Assembly: GCF_900566075.1 (NCBI RefSeq)
Contig: NZ_UPHU01000001.1
Location: forward strand, 620,001-684,000
Length of the DNA: 64,000 bases
Reading direction: 5' to 3'
From: Mycobacterium pseudokansasii
Lineage (GTDB): Bacteria; Actinomycetota; Actinomycetes; Mycobacteriales; Mycobacteriaceae
The first letter of the stretch is position 1. Each line of letters starts with the position of its first letter. Below the pieces are notes generated by a model. That model was given only the letters and a program-made list of their open reading frames with translations, did not search any database and was not told where the DNA came from. Positions 1-15,141 of this stretch are shown piece by piece. A program made the translations under genes and the position numbers.

Positions 1-1100
1 CAACCTCGCAGCGCAAGATCGACACCGCGCTGGAGCTGATGGACCGCCACGTCGATGCCGCCGACCTGATGACCCACCTTGCCATCCCGATCCCGACCGT
101 GACCACACCGCAGATGTTCACCTATGGCCTGCAGCAACGCGCGCGTTTGGACCGCAAACACATCGTGCTTCCCGAGGGCGACGACGACCGCATCCTCAAG
201 TCCGCCGGCCGCCTGCTGCAGCGCGGCATCGCCGACCTGACGATACTCGGCGACGAGGCCCGGATCCGGCCGCGCGCAGCCGAACTCGGCGTGGATCTGG
301 GCCAGGCAAAGGTGCTTGACCCGCGCACCAGCCCGCTGTGCGACCACTTCGCCGAGCAATATGCCGAATTGCGGAAGTCGCACGGCATCACCGCCGAGCT
401 GGCACGTGAAATCATTTGTGACGTATCGTCTTTCGGCACCATGCTGGTATACAATGCCCACGTCGACGGCATGGTGTCCGGAGCTGCCCATACCACCGCG
501 CACACCGTTCGTCCCGCCCTGGAGATCATCGGAACCGCCCCGGGTATCTCGACGGTGTCCAGCATCTTTCTGATGTGCCTGCCCGATCGGGTGTTGGCCT
601 ACGGCGACTGCGCGATCGTGCCGAACCCGACGCCCGAGCAGTTGGCCGATATCGCCATCTGCTCGGCGCGCACCGCCGCACAGTTCGGTATCGAACCGCG
701 GGTGGCCATGCTGTCCTACTCCACCGGGGCGTCAGGGACCGGAGCGGACGTCGAAAAGGTCAGGACAGCAACGGAGTTGGTCCGCTCACGGGAGCCGCAG
801 CTGCTGGTCGAGGGGCCCATCCAATACGACGCCGCGGTGGACCCCGCGGTCGCGGCCGCCAAAATGCGTGATTCGCCGGTGGCCGGCCGGGCGACGGTGC
901 TGATCTTTCCCGATCTCAACACCGGCAACAACACCTACAAGGCAGTGCAGCGTTCGGCGGGAGCCATCGCGATCGGCCCGGTGCTGCAGGGCCTGCGCAA
1001 GCCGGTGAACGACCTGTCGCGCGGAGCGCTGATCGAGGACATCGTCAACACGGTTGCCATTACCGCAATTCAGGCGCAGGGGATCGACGATGGCAGGTAG
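1..1100 (+). CDS. pta: Phosphate acetyltransferase, 3' part (5' end outside window)
   Basis: Interconverts acetyl-CoA and acetyl phosphate in the cytosol. The reading frame is already open at base 3 and has no start in the window, so only the C-terminal part (about 366 residues) is present; the family protein in M. tuberculosis is about 690 residues. The visible part is the PTA_PTB catalytic domain, recognisable by the blocks around [31 protein letters not shown] and [20 protein letters not shown]. The last 11 bases overlap the ackA start, so the two acetate-pathway genes are translationally linked. Confidence 0.96.
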   Translation, partial: TSQRKIDTALELMDRHVDAADLMTHLAIPIPTVTTPQMFTYGLQQRARLDRKHIVLPEGDDDRILKSAGRLLQRGIADLTILGDEARIRPRAAELGVDLGQAKVLDPRTSPLCDHFAEQYAELRKSHGITAELAREIICDVSSFGTMLVYNAHVDGMVSGAAHTTAHTVRPALEIIGTAPGISTVSSIFLMCLPDRVLAYGDCAIVPNPTPEQLADIAICSARTAAQFGIEPRVAMLSYSTGASGTGADVEKVRTATELVRSREPQLLVEGPIQYDAAVDPAVAAAKMRDSPVAGRATVLIFPDLNTGNNTYKAVQRSAGAIAIGPVLQGLRKPVNDLSRGALIEDIVNTVAITAIQAQGIDDGR

Positions 1101-2262
1101 CCGGCTGGTGCTGGTTCTCAATTCCGGCTCGTCGTCGCTGAAGTTCCAGTTGATCGATCCGGTGTCCGGTATTTCACGGGCGGCAGGCAATATCGAGCGG
1201 ATCGGCGAAGCGTCGTCCTCGGTGCCCGACCACGACACGGCGCTGCGTCGTGCGTTCGACATGTTGTCCGAGGACGGCATTGACGTGCGGACCTGTGGCC
1301 TGGTGGCGGTCGGACACCGGGTGGTGCACGGCGGCAAGGACTTTCACCGGCCGACGCTTCTCGACGATGCGGTGGTGGCCCGGCTCGAGGAGCTGTCGGT
1401 GTTGGCTCCGCTGCACAACCCGCCCGCGGTGCTGTGCATCAAGGTGGCACGCACCATGCTGGCCGACGTCCCGCACGTCGCGGTGTTCGACACGGCGTTT
1501 TTCCATGACCTACCCGCCGCAGCGGCGACCTATGCGATCGACCGGGACCTGGCCGAGACATGGCAGATCCGCCGCTACGGATTTCACGGCACCTCGCACC
1601 GCTACGTCAGCGAGCGGGCCGCCGCCGTCCTCGGCCGGCCGCTGGAAACTCTGAATCAGATTGTGCTGCATCTGGGAAACGGTGCGTCGGCTTCGGCGAT
1701 CGCCGCCGGCCGCCCGGTCGACACCTCCATGGGCCTGACTCCCCTGGAGGGCTTGGTGATGGGTACCCGCAGCGGTGATGTGGATCCCAGCATCATGTGG
1801 TACTTATGGCGCACCGCGAACATGGGTGTGGACGAGATCGAGTCGATGCTCAACCACCGGTCGGGGATGTTGGGTCTGGCTGGTGAGCGCGATTTCCGCC
1901 GGCTGCGCCAGATGATCGAACAAGGCGACCCCGCGGCGCGATTGGCTTACGACGTATTCGTCCACCGGTTGCGTAAATACATCGGTGCTTATCTGGCCGT
2001 GCTCGGACACACCGATGTGCTGACTTTCACCGCGGGCATCGGCGAGCACGACAGCGCGGTGCGTCGTGACGCGCTGGCCGGAATGGCTGAGCTGGGCATC
2101 GAACTCGACGCGGGGCGCAACGCCGCTCCGGCGGGCGGGGCCCGACAGATCTCGTCGGACAACTCGCCGATCGCGGTGCTGGTGATCCCCACCAACGAGG
2201 AATTGGCGATCGCCCGGGACTGCCTACAGGAAACCGAGGCTCGTCCGGCCGGTTCCGACTGA
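1090..2262 (+). CDS. ackA: Acetate kinase
   Basis: Transfers phosphate from acetyl phosphate to ADP, completing the Pta-AckA acetate pathway. The product is 390 residues, normal for the family. The N-terminal [14 protein letters not shown] block, the FHGTSHRYV block and the HLGNGAS nucleotide-binding block are intact, and the GIGEHD motif is near the C-terminus. The ATG at 1090 was chosen over an upstream in-frame ATG at 1054 because the protein then begins just before the conserved N-terminal strand and overlaps pta by only 11 bases. Its 3' end overlaps the convergent DUF1501 gene by 39 bases. Confidence 0.97.
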   Translation: MAGSRLVLVLNSGSSSLKFQLIDPVSGISRAAGNIERIGEASSSVPDHDTALRRAFDMLSEDGIDVRTCGLVAVGHRVVHGGKDFHRPTLLDDAVVARLEELSVLAPLHNPPAVLCIKVARTMLADVPHVAVFDTAFFHDLPAAAATYAIDRDLAETWQIRRYGFHGTSHRYVSERAAAVLGRPLETLNQIVLHLGNGASASAIAAGRPVDTSMGLTPLEGLVMGTRSGDVDPSIMWYLWRTANMGVDEIESMLNHRSGMLGLAGERDFRRLRQMIEQGDPAARLAYDVFVHRLRKYIGAYLAVLGHTDVLTFTAGIGEHDSAVRRDALAGMAELGIELDAGRNAAPAGGARQISSDNSPIAVLVIPTNEELAIARDCLQETEARPAGSD

Positions 2263-3405
2263 CGGTGCCGGGTCGCTTGCCAGGGTGTGTACCAGCAGCT
2301 CGTGGTAGATGTCGCGAAAGTCTTTGGTGGCCTTGAGGTCTCCGTGGTCGAGGTCGGTGAGACTGGGCTCGTCGCCGTAGTAGCCGCCGTTGACGGGCAC
2401 GCCCGCGACGAAGACCGGCCCGGCCGTGCCGTGATCGGTGCCCTGGGAAGCGTTGGCGGCCACCCGGCGGCCGAACTCCGAATACGCCAGCACGACGACG
2501 TTGCGGCCGCAGCGATCGCCGGCCATCTCGCGCAGGAATCCGGCGACGGCCTCGTCGAACGTCTGCAATAGCCGCTGCTGCGTGTCGCGTTCGTCGGCGT
2601 GGGTGTCGAATCCGCCGAGCTGCACGGTGTAAACCCTGGTCGGCACCCGCGCCGTGATCGCAGCGGCTACCATGCTCAGCTGGGTGGCCAGCGAATTGTG
2701 GCCGCTTTCCGGCTTGAGGGACGCGAACGCCGCGTCGGTGGTGCGCGCGTCGCGATAGGCCCTGGAAACCGCCGCCATCGCCGGGGTGTCGTTCGGGTCT
2801 GGCGCGCTGAGCGCCTGCATCGTCGCGTCGAACCTGTCCGCGGCCTGCGGCGCTACGGTGACGGAAAGCGCTGCGGCAGTGTGTTTTTCGCCCACCGCCA
2901 GCGGGGGCAGGACGGCACCGATGTTGACCGCGCGCAGCGGATCATCTCCGGTGGCGTCGAGCCAGCGACCGATCCAGCCCGTCGAGACCGCTTCGGCCGG
3001 CGATGCGGTCTGCCAGATGTCCATGGAGCGGAAGTGGCTGTGGTCGGGCTTCGGATAGCCGGCGCCGCGCACGATCGCCAGTTGCCGCTGCTGCCATAGT
3101 TGGGCCAGACCGCGCAGCGCGGGGTTGAGTCCCAGCTGCGCGTCCAGCTGCAGGACATCGCCCGCAGTGTAGGCGAGTTCGGGACGCGCGTCGTGATATG
3201 CGTTGTCGGCGTAAGGGATTACGGTGTTGATCCCGTCGTTGCCGCCGTAGAGCGTGACGATGACCAGCACGCCGGCGTCGTCGGCAAGCGGACGGTCGTA
3301 GGCCGCGTGCTGCAGATCGCGCCAGCTGACCGCCACCGCCCCGGAGAGCAGACCGGCCGCGCCGACGCCGGCGCTGGCGATCAGGAATCTGCGGCGGTTG
3401 ATCAT
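2224..3405 (-). CDS. DUF1501 protein with twin-arginine signal
   Basis: A 393-residue member of the DUF1501 (sulfatase-like fold) family. It begins with a twin-arginine signal, [20 protein letters not shown], so export of a folded protein by the Tat pathway is expected. The mature part carries the family blocks [16 protein letters not shown] near the start and [12 protein letters not shown] in the C-terminal half. The ATG at 3405 overlaps the stop of the upstream DUF1800 gene in an ATGA junction, which fixes the start and indicates coupled translation. DUF1501 and DUF1800 genes are paired in many bacteria; the biochemical role is not established. From memory the pair is absent at this position in H37Rv. 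Confidence 0.85.
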   Translation of the reverse strand: MINRRRFLIASAGVGAAGLLSGAVAVSWRDLQHAAYDRPLADDAGVLVIVTLYGGNDGINTVIPYADNAYHDARPELAYTAGDVLQLDAQLGLNPALRGLAQLWQQRQLAIVRGAGYPKPDHSHFRSMDIWQTASPAEAVSTGWIGRWLDATGDDPLRAVNIGAVLPPLAVGEKHTAAALSVTVAPQAADRFDATMQALSAPDPNDTPAMAAVSRAYRDARTTDAAFASLKPESGHNSLATQLSMVAAAITARVPTRVYTVQLGGFDTHADERDTQQRLLQTFDEAVAGFLREMAGDRCGRNVVVLAYSEFGRRVAANASQGTDHGTAGPVFVAGVPVNGGYYGDEPSLTDLDHGDLKATKDFRDIYHELLVHTLASDPAPSVGTGRTSLGFL

Positions 3406-4712
3406 GACGTCAGGTATTCCGGCGCGTTGACGGCTGCCGCGACCAACTGGGGCGGTCGGCGTACCAGCGGGGCGAGTGCGCGGGCGCTGCGGTCCGACCA
3501 TGCGCCCACGCCGATCAGGTAGCCCACGGCGTCGATCCGGTCGCGCGCCGCGGTGTTTTCGATGGCCGACAGGTCGGCCGTGTTCGCCAGGTGGAGGGCG
3601 ACGCGCGGTCGCGTCCCGGCGGATGCGGTGGACAGCCACACCTGGCCCTTCGGCCAGCCGCCGACGTCCGGCGGAAAGAATGGCCGCTGCCCCAGCACTT
3701 TGAGTGTCGCCTCGATCAGCTTGAGGTGGTTGTCGACAGGGACCCGAAGCGACCGGATCACGCCCACCAGCCATTCGACCGGGGTGGTGACGACTGTTGC
3801 CCGGCCGCCGGTGAACTCCTCGTCGGTGAGAACGGCGCGGGTGAGGGCGCGTAGATCGCGGTTGGGGCCGTAGGCGCTGACCAGTCGGTCGAGCACCGGT
3901 GTGGACGGTGGTTCGTCGGAGGCCACCTGTTGCCACAACCGGCCCGCGACGTACTGCGCGGACTTCGGCTGGGCCAGCACCGCGTCGCAGAACCCGGCGG
4001 CGTCGAAGTTACCGGTGAGCCCGAACAGCGTCTTGACGGTGAAGTCGTGGCGCCTGGGCAGCATCGATGTCCGGCCGTCGGCGCCGATCACCCATCCGGT
4101 GAGCGCGCGGGCACCGGCCCGCACGTCGTCCTCGGTGTAGCCGTTGCCGTGGCCCAGCGCGAACAGCTCCATGAATTCCCGGGCCAGGTTCTCGTTGGCG
4201 GCCTTGGCGGTATTGCTCTGCCCGTCCAGCCAGCGCAGCATCGCGGCGTCGGTGAGCATGGCGTAGGCCAGCGTGCGGAAGTCGCCCAGTGCCAGCGTGC
4301 GCAGTTTCTGGTTGTGCGCTGCCAGATATGCCGGGACCCGGACTTTCCGCGCTGAAGTGGCAAAGTGGTTGTGCCACAACAGGGTCAGCTTCTCGTGTAG
4401 CGGCTGCCGGACGGCGACCATGCGGCGCAGCCACCATCCGGACAGCACGGCCTGCTGCTCGGCCAGCTCGCGCTTGAACTCTTCGCGCACCGCCGGGGTT
4501 GCCTTCTTGCCCGGGGGCCGCGGCGTGGGCAGTACGGGCATCGGGATTTCCTGGACGCCCGGGTCCGCGTCGGGGTCGGCGGCCAGGGCGGCGTCGAGGT
4601 AGGCCGGCCAGTCTTGACCGGCCACCGCGTCCACCTCGCGGCCGCTCACCCCGAACCCGGCCCGGCGCAGGACTCGGGCCGTGGTGATCCACCGCGCGGA
4701 TTGCCCGGCCAT
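3402..4712 (-). CDS. DUF1800 protein
   Basis: A 436-residue DUF1800-family protein. Recognisable blocks are the N-terminal RRAGFGVSGREVDAV, the central KLTLLWHNHFATS, and ENLAREFMELFALG followed by GYTEDDVRAGARALTGW, all typical of the family. No signal peptide is visible, unlike its partner. The stop codon overlaps the start of the DUF1501 gene by four bases, so the two form one operon. The reaction is unknown; the family is often discussed with cell-surface or export functions, which is inference here. The start at 4712 gives MAGQSARWIT; no stronger alternative was seen. Confidence 0.82.
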   Translation of the reverse strand: MAGQSARWITTARVLRRAGFGVSGREVDAVAGQDWPAYLDAALAADPDADPGVQEIPMPVLPTPRPPGKKATPAVREEFKRELAEQQAVLSGWWLRRMVAVRQPLHEKLTLLWHNHFATSARKVRVPAYLAAHNQKLRTLALGDFRTLAYAMLTDAAMLRWLDGQSNTAKAANENLAREFMELFALGHGNGYTEDDVRAGARALTGWVIGADGRTSMLPRRHDFTVKTLFGLTGNFDAAGFCDAVLAQPKSAQYVAGRLWQQVASDEPPSTPVLDRLVSAYGPNRDLRALTRAVLTDEEFTGGRATVVTTPVEWLVGVIRSLRVPVDNHLKLIEATLKVLGQRPFFPPDVGGWPKGQVWLSTASAGTRPRVALHLANTADLSAIENTAARDRIDAVGYLIGVGAWSDRSARALAPLVRRPPQLVAAAVNAPEYLTS

Positions 4713-4930
4713 GCAATAACTGTGGCCGGTGAAGCTGTGTTTTCGCTATGTGCATCGGTGGTGTCGCTGGCGTCGAGCGTGAGGTGGGGGCTCTCAGTGT
4801 GAGCCCACGCAGGGATTCCGGCGGTGACGCCCGCCATACACGCTCACTCGCGGCCGTGGACGCACACTCGATTCCAAGTCTGTGGAAATCGGTAATCACC
4901 GTCGGCGGTCTGCGTGCCAATCTTCCCGTC

Positions 4931-5791
4931 ATGTGGGATTCGCAAGCGCCGTTCCTCGGCAGCGAGGCGCTGGCGTGTGGAGCATTGACCCGGCATCAGC
5001 TGCGCACGCACTACCGCGCCGTACTGCCGAATGTCTACCTGTCGCGACGGGCGCAGGTGTCGCTGGAGCAGCGGATTGCTGCTGCCTGGCTGTGGTCGCA
5101 TGGTTCGGCTGTGATTGCCGGTGCGGCGGCTGCGGCGTTGCACGGGGCCCAGTGGATTCCCGTCGACTTTCCCGTCGAGCTGATATGTCGGAATTCCCGG
5201 CCGCCGCACGGTGTGCTGGCGCGGCGCGACGTCCTGGGCGACGGAGAAACACAGACCATGGACGGGCGCACAGTCACCACACCCGAGCGCACCGCCTTCG
5301 ACATTGGCCGTCGCGGAGCGGTCCGCTCGGCTGTGGTCCGGCTGGATGCGCTGGCTCGGGCGACGGGTTTCAAGGTCGACGATGTGCTGTGCGTCGCCGC
5401 CCGTCATCCCGGGGCGCGTGGCGTGCGCCAGCTGGAGACCGCGTTGGATCTCGTCGACCCTGGCGCACAATCACCGAGGGAAAGCTATCTGCGGCTACTG
5501 CTGATCGATGCCGGATTTCCGCGGCCGCGCACGCAGATACCGGTACCAGGAGCCGATGGCATGCCGTTCGCGTACCTCGACCTTGGTTGGGAGGACTATA
5601 TGGTCGCCGTCGAATACGACGGCGACCATCATCAACGAGACCGCCAGCAGTACGTCAAGGACATTCGACGCGTCGAGCTGCTCGAGCAGCTGGGGTGGAT
5701 CATCATCCGGGTGGTCGCCGAGGATCGCCCCGCAGACATCCTGCGTCGCGTGCAGGCGGCGATGGCGGAGCGCAATTCGATTGTGCGGTGA
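4931..5791 (+). CDS. DUF559-type protein (AbiEi/VSR-like endonuclease fold)
   Basis: A 286-residue protein of a type common in mycobacteria. The N-terminal half resembles the AbiEi antitoxin-like winged helix (residues about 5-70, starting FLGSEALACGALTRHQLR). The C-terminal half carries a VSR/DUF559-like nuclease core: AYLDLGWEDYMVAVEYDGDHH, then VKDIRRVELLEQLGW and IIRVV. The acidic and lysine positions of that core look intact, but nuclease activity is inference. The ATG at 4931 follows a short gap; an in-frame upstream start at 4748 would add 61 residues of low-complexity sequence and is less likely. No toxin-like partner lies beside it. Confidence 0.65.
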   Translation: MWDSQAPFLGSEALACGALTRHQLRTHYRAVLPNVYLSRRAQVSLEQRIAAAWLWSHGSAVIAGAAAAALHGAQWIPVDFPVELICRNSRPPHGVLARRDVLGDGETQTMDGRTVTTPERTAFDIGRRGAVRSAVVRLDALARATGFKVDDVLCVAARHPGARGVRQLETALDLVDPGAQSPRESYLRLLLIDAGFPRPRTQIPVPGADGMPFAYLDLGWEDYMVAVEYDGDHHQRDRQQYVKDIRRVELLEQLGWIIIRVVAEDRPADILRRVQAAMAERNSIVR

Positions 5792-5890
5792 GCCCCGGGC
5801 GGCGGGGGCGGAGTTCGGTTGTGCCGTGCTGGTTTCCAGTGTGCGTCCATGGCGTCGACGGTGCATCCTGGGCGGTATCTGGGCGGTTTT

Positions 5891-5980
5891 TGCGCCCTGG
5901 GCGCACACTGGACGCCCTGGGCGCACACTCGAGTCCCTGGGCGCACACTCGACGCCCTGGGCGCACACTGGACGCCCAGC
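5891..5980. repeat. Four-unit 20-bp tandem repeat
   Basis: Exact 20-base period with units at 5891, 5911, 5931 and 5951 plus a partial fifth. Each unit contains CCCTGGGCGCACACT with small changes at its ends. The rest of the gene-free stretch 5792-6181 holds one inverted copy of the same core near 5838 (CCAGTGTGCGTCC) and otherwise nothing recognised. The array lies between the DUF559 gene and the convergent 3' end of pknG. Confidence 0.85.
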
Positions 5981-6181
5981 CCCGCTGCTGAGGTAGTAAC
6001 CCGCTCACGGCCCGGCGCGACGGCAGTCGATCACGTCAGTCACATGAGTCACAACGAGGCGCACCACCCCAGACAGTGATTCATGTGGCAGCTGTGATTA
6101 CCGCAGCCCAAGACGCCCGTAAGGCTATGGAAACACCAGCCCGGGCGTCCGCCCAACGCCCAAGCACCTCAAATAACAAAC

Positions 6182-9446
<3,265 letters not shown>

Positions 9447-9447
<1 letters not shown>

Positions 9448-10766
9448 CACCGATATTCTTTCAGCCTGGGCCACAGTCCGAGGGCCACCGCGATGGCCGC
9501 ACCCAGGCTGAGCACCACGCCGCCCAGCTGGGCGCCAGCCAGCCCTCGGCGTGCGTGGAGGATGTCGTGGCGCAGATGGATACGGCTTTGCTCCATCGCT
9601 TTGGTCAGCGCTTCGTCGAGCTTGTCGAACGCCGGCGTGGCGTCGTCCTCGCCCTTGCCCAACGCAACCTGGATGGCGGCCCGATAGTTGCCGACCGAAA
9701 TGTAGGAGTTGATCCGGTCGTTGGCCTGCTGCCAGCGGACCAGCAGCTGATCGGCGCCCTGCAGATCGGGTTTGTCGACGGCGTCGCGGCGGGCCATGTA
9801 GGCCTCGAGCTGGTGGTGCATGGTGTCGATGCGCTGATAGAACGACTGCTTGCGGATCTCTTCGTCGCCGCGCCGGATCAGCGACAGCGTCTCGTCGGCT
9901 CGCGCCTGCTGGGCGGTGATCGCCAGATTGGTGACGGTCTTGAGCGACTCCGCCGCCGTGTCTTTGGCACTACGGCTGGCGGCCGTAGAGATTGTCAATG
10001 CGGTTCCGACCCAGACCACCATGACAAGAATACCGAGCGCACCGACGATAAGACCGGGATTGATCCGTCTGCGGGTGCGCCGGGCCAGCCAGCGATGCGA
10101 GAAGGCGCCGAAGACCACCGTGGTGGTGACGACCAGGATCACCGGCGCCGGGATCTGGGTGGATGCGGTGGTTTCCGTGTCGACCCGCTCCGACGTCGCC
10201 TGGTACAGCTGTTGTGCATCGGGCAGGATCGTCGACTGCATCAGCCCCGATGCCTCCGACAGGTACGACGACCCGACCGGGTTACCCGCGCGGTTGTTGG
10301 TGCGTGCGATCTCGATGAGGCCGGTATAGACCGCCAGTTCAGCGTTGATCCGGCCCAGCAATTGCACCAACGACTCATCGGTGAGCCCACTCGATGCGCG
10401 GGTCACGGCCACCGCCGCGTCGGTGATGGCCTGCTCGTAGCGCAGCCGGACGGCGCGGGGTTCGGCCTGGGCGATGAACGCGGTGGCTGCCGCGGCGTCG
10501 GCCACCGACAGTGTGGTGTAGAGCCGTCCGGCCGCAAACGACAGCGGCTCGGTATGTTCCAGCACGGTGGTCAGCACTTGCTGACGATGGTTGATCGTCG
10601 TCGACGTGGCGAACGCGCTGGACACGCCCAGGGCTGCCAACACGATGCCGATGGTCAGGATCCGCCCGGGTGTCGTCGAGACGAACCACCAGCGCGGATG
10701 GGCCGGTTCGGCGGGCGACCTCGATCCCAGCGGCTCGGTCGACGGGTGCGCCAGCTCAACCGTCAC
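9447..10766 (-). CDS. glnX: Membrane signal transducer GlnX
   Basis: A 439-residue membrane protein at the head of the glnX-glnH-pknG operon. Hydrophobic segments lie near residues 34-54, about 208-223 and 238-258, with a last one near 412-432; a long helical extracytoplasmic region follows the first. This layout resembles a chemoreceptor-like sensor without a signalling domain, agreeing with its reported role of relaying amino-acid sensing by GlnH to PknG. The cytoplasmic side has basic RRTRRR. The start at 10766 leaves about 180 bases to mutT3, containing a 9-bp tandem repeat that probably lies in the operon's promoter or leader. Confidence 0.88.
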
Positions 10767-10794
10767 GTCTGCTGCGACCTCAGCTTTCGATATC

Positions 10795-10821
10795 TGTTCG
10801 GCTTGTTCGGCTTGTTCGGCT
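10795..10821. repeat. Three perfect 9-bp units upstream of glnX
   Basis: TGTTCGGCT is repeated three times without change at 10795, 10804 and 10813. It begins 28 bases upstream of the glnX start, in the interval shared with the divergent mutT3 gene. A change in copy number would alter promoter or leader spacing of the glnX-glnH-pknG transcript. Confidence 0.9.
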
Positions 10822-10949
10822 CAGTCACCAACCCGGATAAGCGAATTCTAAGAGAATGCGCCGACAGATGTGGGGAGGCAGACCTAATTACCCTAATCAC
10901 CCTCGAATACCTGGGAGTCCCCGGCGGCTCGCGTACATATCCTGAATTG

Positions 10950-11573
10950 GTGCAGGGCGACGGGGACGGATGGGTGGTATCCGACAACGGCGCCCACTAC
11001 TGGGGCCGATTCGGCTCGGCCGGGCTGCTACTTCGGGCCCCGTTGCCCGACGGCGGCCCGGCGGTGCTGCTGCAGCACCGGGCGGTGTGGAGCCATCAGG
11101 GTGGCACCTGGGGCTTGCCGGGCGGCGCCCGGGACAGCCATGAGACCCCGGAACAGACCGCGGTCCGCGAAGCCCGGGAAGAGGCGGGCCTGGCCGCCGA
11201 CCGCCTTGTCGTGCGGGCGGTACTGGTGACAGCCAGCCCACGCGGCACCGCCTGGACTTATACGACGGTCGTCGCCGACACCGACGAGTTGCTGCACACC
11301 GTGCCCAACCGGGAAAGCGCCGAGCTGCGCTGGGTTGCCGAGGACGACGTGACCGACCTGCCGCTGCATCCCGGATTCGCCGCCAGCTGGCAGCTGCTGC
11401 GCAGTGCCCCGGTCACCGTGCCGCTGCACCGGGGCGACGAACGCCGGCGACGCCTGCCGTGCACGGTGGAAATTGAGGACGGAGTGTTCGTGTGGTGCAT
11501 GCCGGGCGACGCGGACCTGGCGCCGTCGCAGCTGAGCCCTCGGGTCAGCTCGCTGCTGGAAGCGCTGACCTGA
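10950..11573 (+). CDS. mutT3: Nudix hydrolase MutT3
   Basis: Nudix hydrolase of the MutT group, expected to hydrolyse oxidised or damaged nucleotides. The Nudix box is complete: [20 protein letters not shown] followed by EAGL, matching GX5EX7REUXEEXGU. About 207 residues from a GTG at 10950. The start is uncertain: no ATG precedes the conserved region in frame, TTG at 10947 is adjacent, and a good Shine-Dalgarno-like GGGGAGG (10872-10878) sits eight bases before an ATT codon at 10887. The end overlaps the convergent thiE by 29 bases. Confidence 0.85.
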   Translation: MQGDGDGWVVSDNGAHYWGRFGSAGLLLRAPLPDGGPAVLLQHRAVWSHQGGTWGLPGGARDSHETPEQTAVREAREEAGLAADRLVVRAVLVTASPRGTAWTYTTVVADTDELLHTVPNRESAELRWVAEDDVTDLPLHPGFAASWQLLRSAPVTVPLHRGDERRRRLPCTVEIEDGVFVWCMPGDADLAPSQLSPRVSSLLEALT

Positions 11574-12225
11574 GCTGTTGGGCGGCGGCCTTCGGGTCGT
11601 CGGCCGCCGTGATGGCGCGCACCACCACAATCCGGCGGGCGCCGGCAGCAATGACTTCGGGCAGGCGCTGCGCGTCGATACCACCGATCGCGAACCACGG
11701 TTTGTCGCCACCGATCGCGGCGGCGGCCCGCACCACGTCCAGCCCCGGCGCCGGTCGGCCGGGCTTGGTCGGGGTGGGCCAGCAGGGTCCCACGCAGAAG
11801 TAGTCGGCATCTCCGATGGCGGCCGCAGCAACCTGGTCGTTGTCGTGGGTGGACCGGCCGAGCAGCATGCCCGGCCCGACGATCTGCCGCGCCACGCTCG
11901 ACGGCAGGTCGCGCTGACCCAGGTGCAGCACGTCGGCGCCTGCGGCCGCAGCGATATCGGCGCGGTCGTTGACCGCGAACAGGGCGCCGTGCCGGCGGGC
12001 CGCGTCGGCCAGGATTTCGCAGGCCGCCAGCTCGTCGAGTGCCTCCAGCGGGCCGAGCCGCTGTTCCGCGGCCGAGCCCTTGTCCCGCAGCTGGATGATG
12101 TCCACGCCGCCGGCCAGCGCGGCGTCGGCGAACTCGGCCAGGTCGCCGCGCTCACGACGGGCGTCGGTGCATAGATAGAGCCGCGCCTCGGTAAGACGAG
12201 CCACGCGGGCCAGACGGGACTGCAC
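11545..12225 (-). CDS. thiE: Thiamin-phosphate pyrophosphorylase (thiamin phosphate synthase)
   Basis: Joins HMP pyrophosphate with the thiazole phosphate to make thiamin phosphate. The 226-residue product is a TIM barrel with the family blocks [52 protein letters not shown] and WFAIGGI. It starts with GTG at 12225 and is divergent from the thiO-thiS-thiG operon. A TAGCGT box (12232-12237, reverse strand) lies six bases upstream of the GTG, so a leaderless message is plausible. No riboswitch is visible on this side, unlike the two other thiamin transcripts. Confidence 0.96.
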   Translation of the reverse strand: MQSRLARVARLTEARLYLCTDARRERGDLAEFADAALAGGVDIIQLRDKGSAAEQRLGPLEALDELAACEILADAARRHGALFAVNDRADIAAAAGADVLHLGQRDLPSSVARQIVGPGMLLGRSTHDNDQVAAAAIGDADYFCVGPCWPTPTKPGRPAPGLDVVRAAAAIGGDKPWFAIGGIDAQRLPEVIAAGARRIVVVRAITAADDPKAAAQQLRSALPAAS

Positions 12226-12269
12226 ACTGCGACGCTAGCGCGCTAGTTTGGAACCCAGAACAACCCCTG

Positions 12270-12393
12270 TAGGCACGGGAGTCCCGGGTAACCAGCGGGA
12301 CTGAGAGTGGGCACCTCCATTGTGCAAGCCAACTTGCACCCTGGACCTGTCCTGACCGTCACACCTGATCCGGGTCATGCCGGCGAAGGGAGC
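12270..12393 (+). promoter_or_regulatory. TPP riboswitch upstream of thiO
   Basis: Contains the THI-box landmarks in order: a GGCACGGGAG-type 5' helix, the CTGAGAGTGGG core (12301-12311), a variable P3 extension, CACCTGATCCGGGT and the closing ATGCCGGCGAAGGGA. It ends about four bases before the thiO start, so the closing helix includes the ribosome-binding purines. Control at translation initiation is the likely mode; no terminator hairpin follows. Confidence 0.93.
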
Positions 12394-12397
12394 AAGG

Positions 12398-13416
12398 ATG
12401 TCAGCACCCACACCCGCGGGGTCACTAGCCGTGATCGGCGGCGGGGTCATCGGCTTGTCGGTGGCGCGCCGGGCGGCCCGGGCCGGATGGTCGGTGCGGG
12501 TGCATCGCAGCGGTGAGCCCGGCGCGTCGTGGGTCGCCGGCGGCATGATCGCCCCGCACAGCGAAGGCTGGCCGGGCGAGGAACGGTTGTTACGGCTCGG
12601 GCTGGAGTCGCTGCGGCTGTGGCACGACGGCGGTTTCCTGGACGGGCTGCCGTCACACGTGGTCACCGCCCGCGAGTCGCTGGTGGTGGCCGTCGACCGG
12701 GCCGACGTCGCCGACCTGCATACCGTTGCGGACTGGTTGTCGCAGCAGGGACACCCGGTGGTGTGGGAGTCGGCCGCCCGCGACGTCGAACCCCTGCTGG
12801 CACAAGGCATCCGGCACGGCTTTCGCGCGCCTACCGAACTGGCGGTGGACAACCGCGCATTGCTCGACGCGCTGATCGTGGACTGTGAGCGCCTCGGCGT
12901 CGCCTGGGCTGCTCCGGTGACCGGGTTGTCCGACGCCCAGGGTGACGTGGTGGTGATCGCCAACGGCATCGACGCTCCCGCGTTGTGGCCCGGACTGCCG
13001 GTGCGCCCGGTGAAGGGCGAGGTGTTACGGCTGCGCTGGCGGAAAGGTTGTATGCCGTTGTCACGCAGAGTGATTCGAGCCCGGGTCCATGGCCGTCAGG
13101 TGTATCTGGTGCCGCGGGCGGACGGGGTGGTGGTGGGCGCCACCCAGTATGAACACGGCCGCGACACCGCACCGGTGGTGTCGGGTGTGCGTGACCTGCT
13201 GGACGACGCGTGCGCGGTGCTGCCGGCCCTGGGTGAGTACGAATTGGCCGAGTGCTCGGCGGGACTGCGGCCGATGACGCCCGACAACCTGCCGATCGTG
13301 CAACGCCTGGACGCGCGGACCCTGGTCGCCGCGGGCCATGGCCGATCGGGATTCCTGTTGGCGCCGTGGACGGCCGAGCAGATCATGTCCGAACTCGCTG
13401 CGGTCGGAGCGAGCGC

Positions 13417-13420
<4 letters not shown>
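12398..13420 (+). CDS. thiO: Glycine oxidase ThiO
   Basis: FAD-dependent oxidase that makes the dehydroglycine used in thiazole synthesis. The product has 340 residues with an N-terminal dinucleotide-binding motif LAVIGGGVIGLSVARRAAR, SWVAGGMIAP, and the C-terminal GLRPMTPDNLPI and AAGHGRSGFLLAPWTAE blocks of the DAO family. The ATG at 12398 follows GGGAGCAAGG at good spacing, and that purine tract belongs to the end of the TPP riboswitch. A start at 12377 would fall within the riboswitch and is rejected. The stop overlaps the thiS start in ATGA. Confidence 0.96.
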
Positions 13421-15138
<1,718 letters not shown>

Positions 15139-15141
15139 GCG

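Noticed and set aside
5891..5980. CRISPR array
   Set aside because: Units are contiguous with no variable spacers and there are no cas genes.
9555..10949. 465-codon forward extension of mutT3
   Set aside because: It is antisense to glnX and carries no Nudix or other domain.
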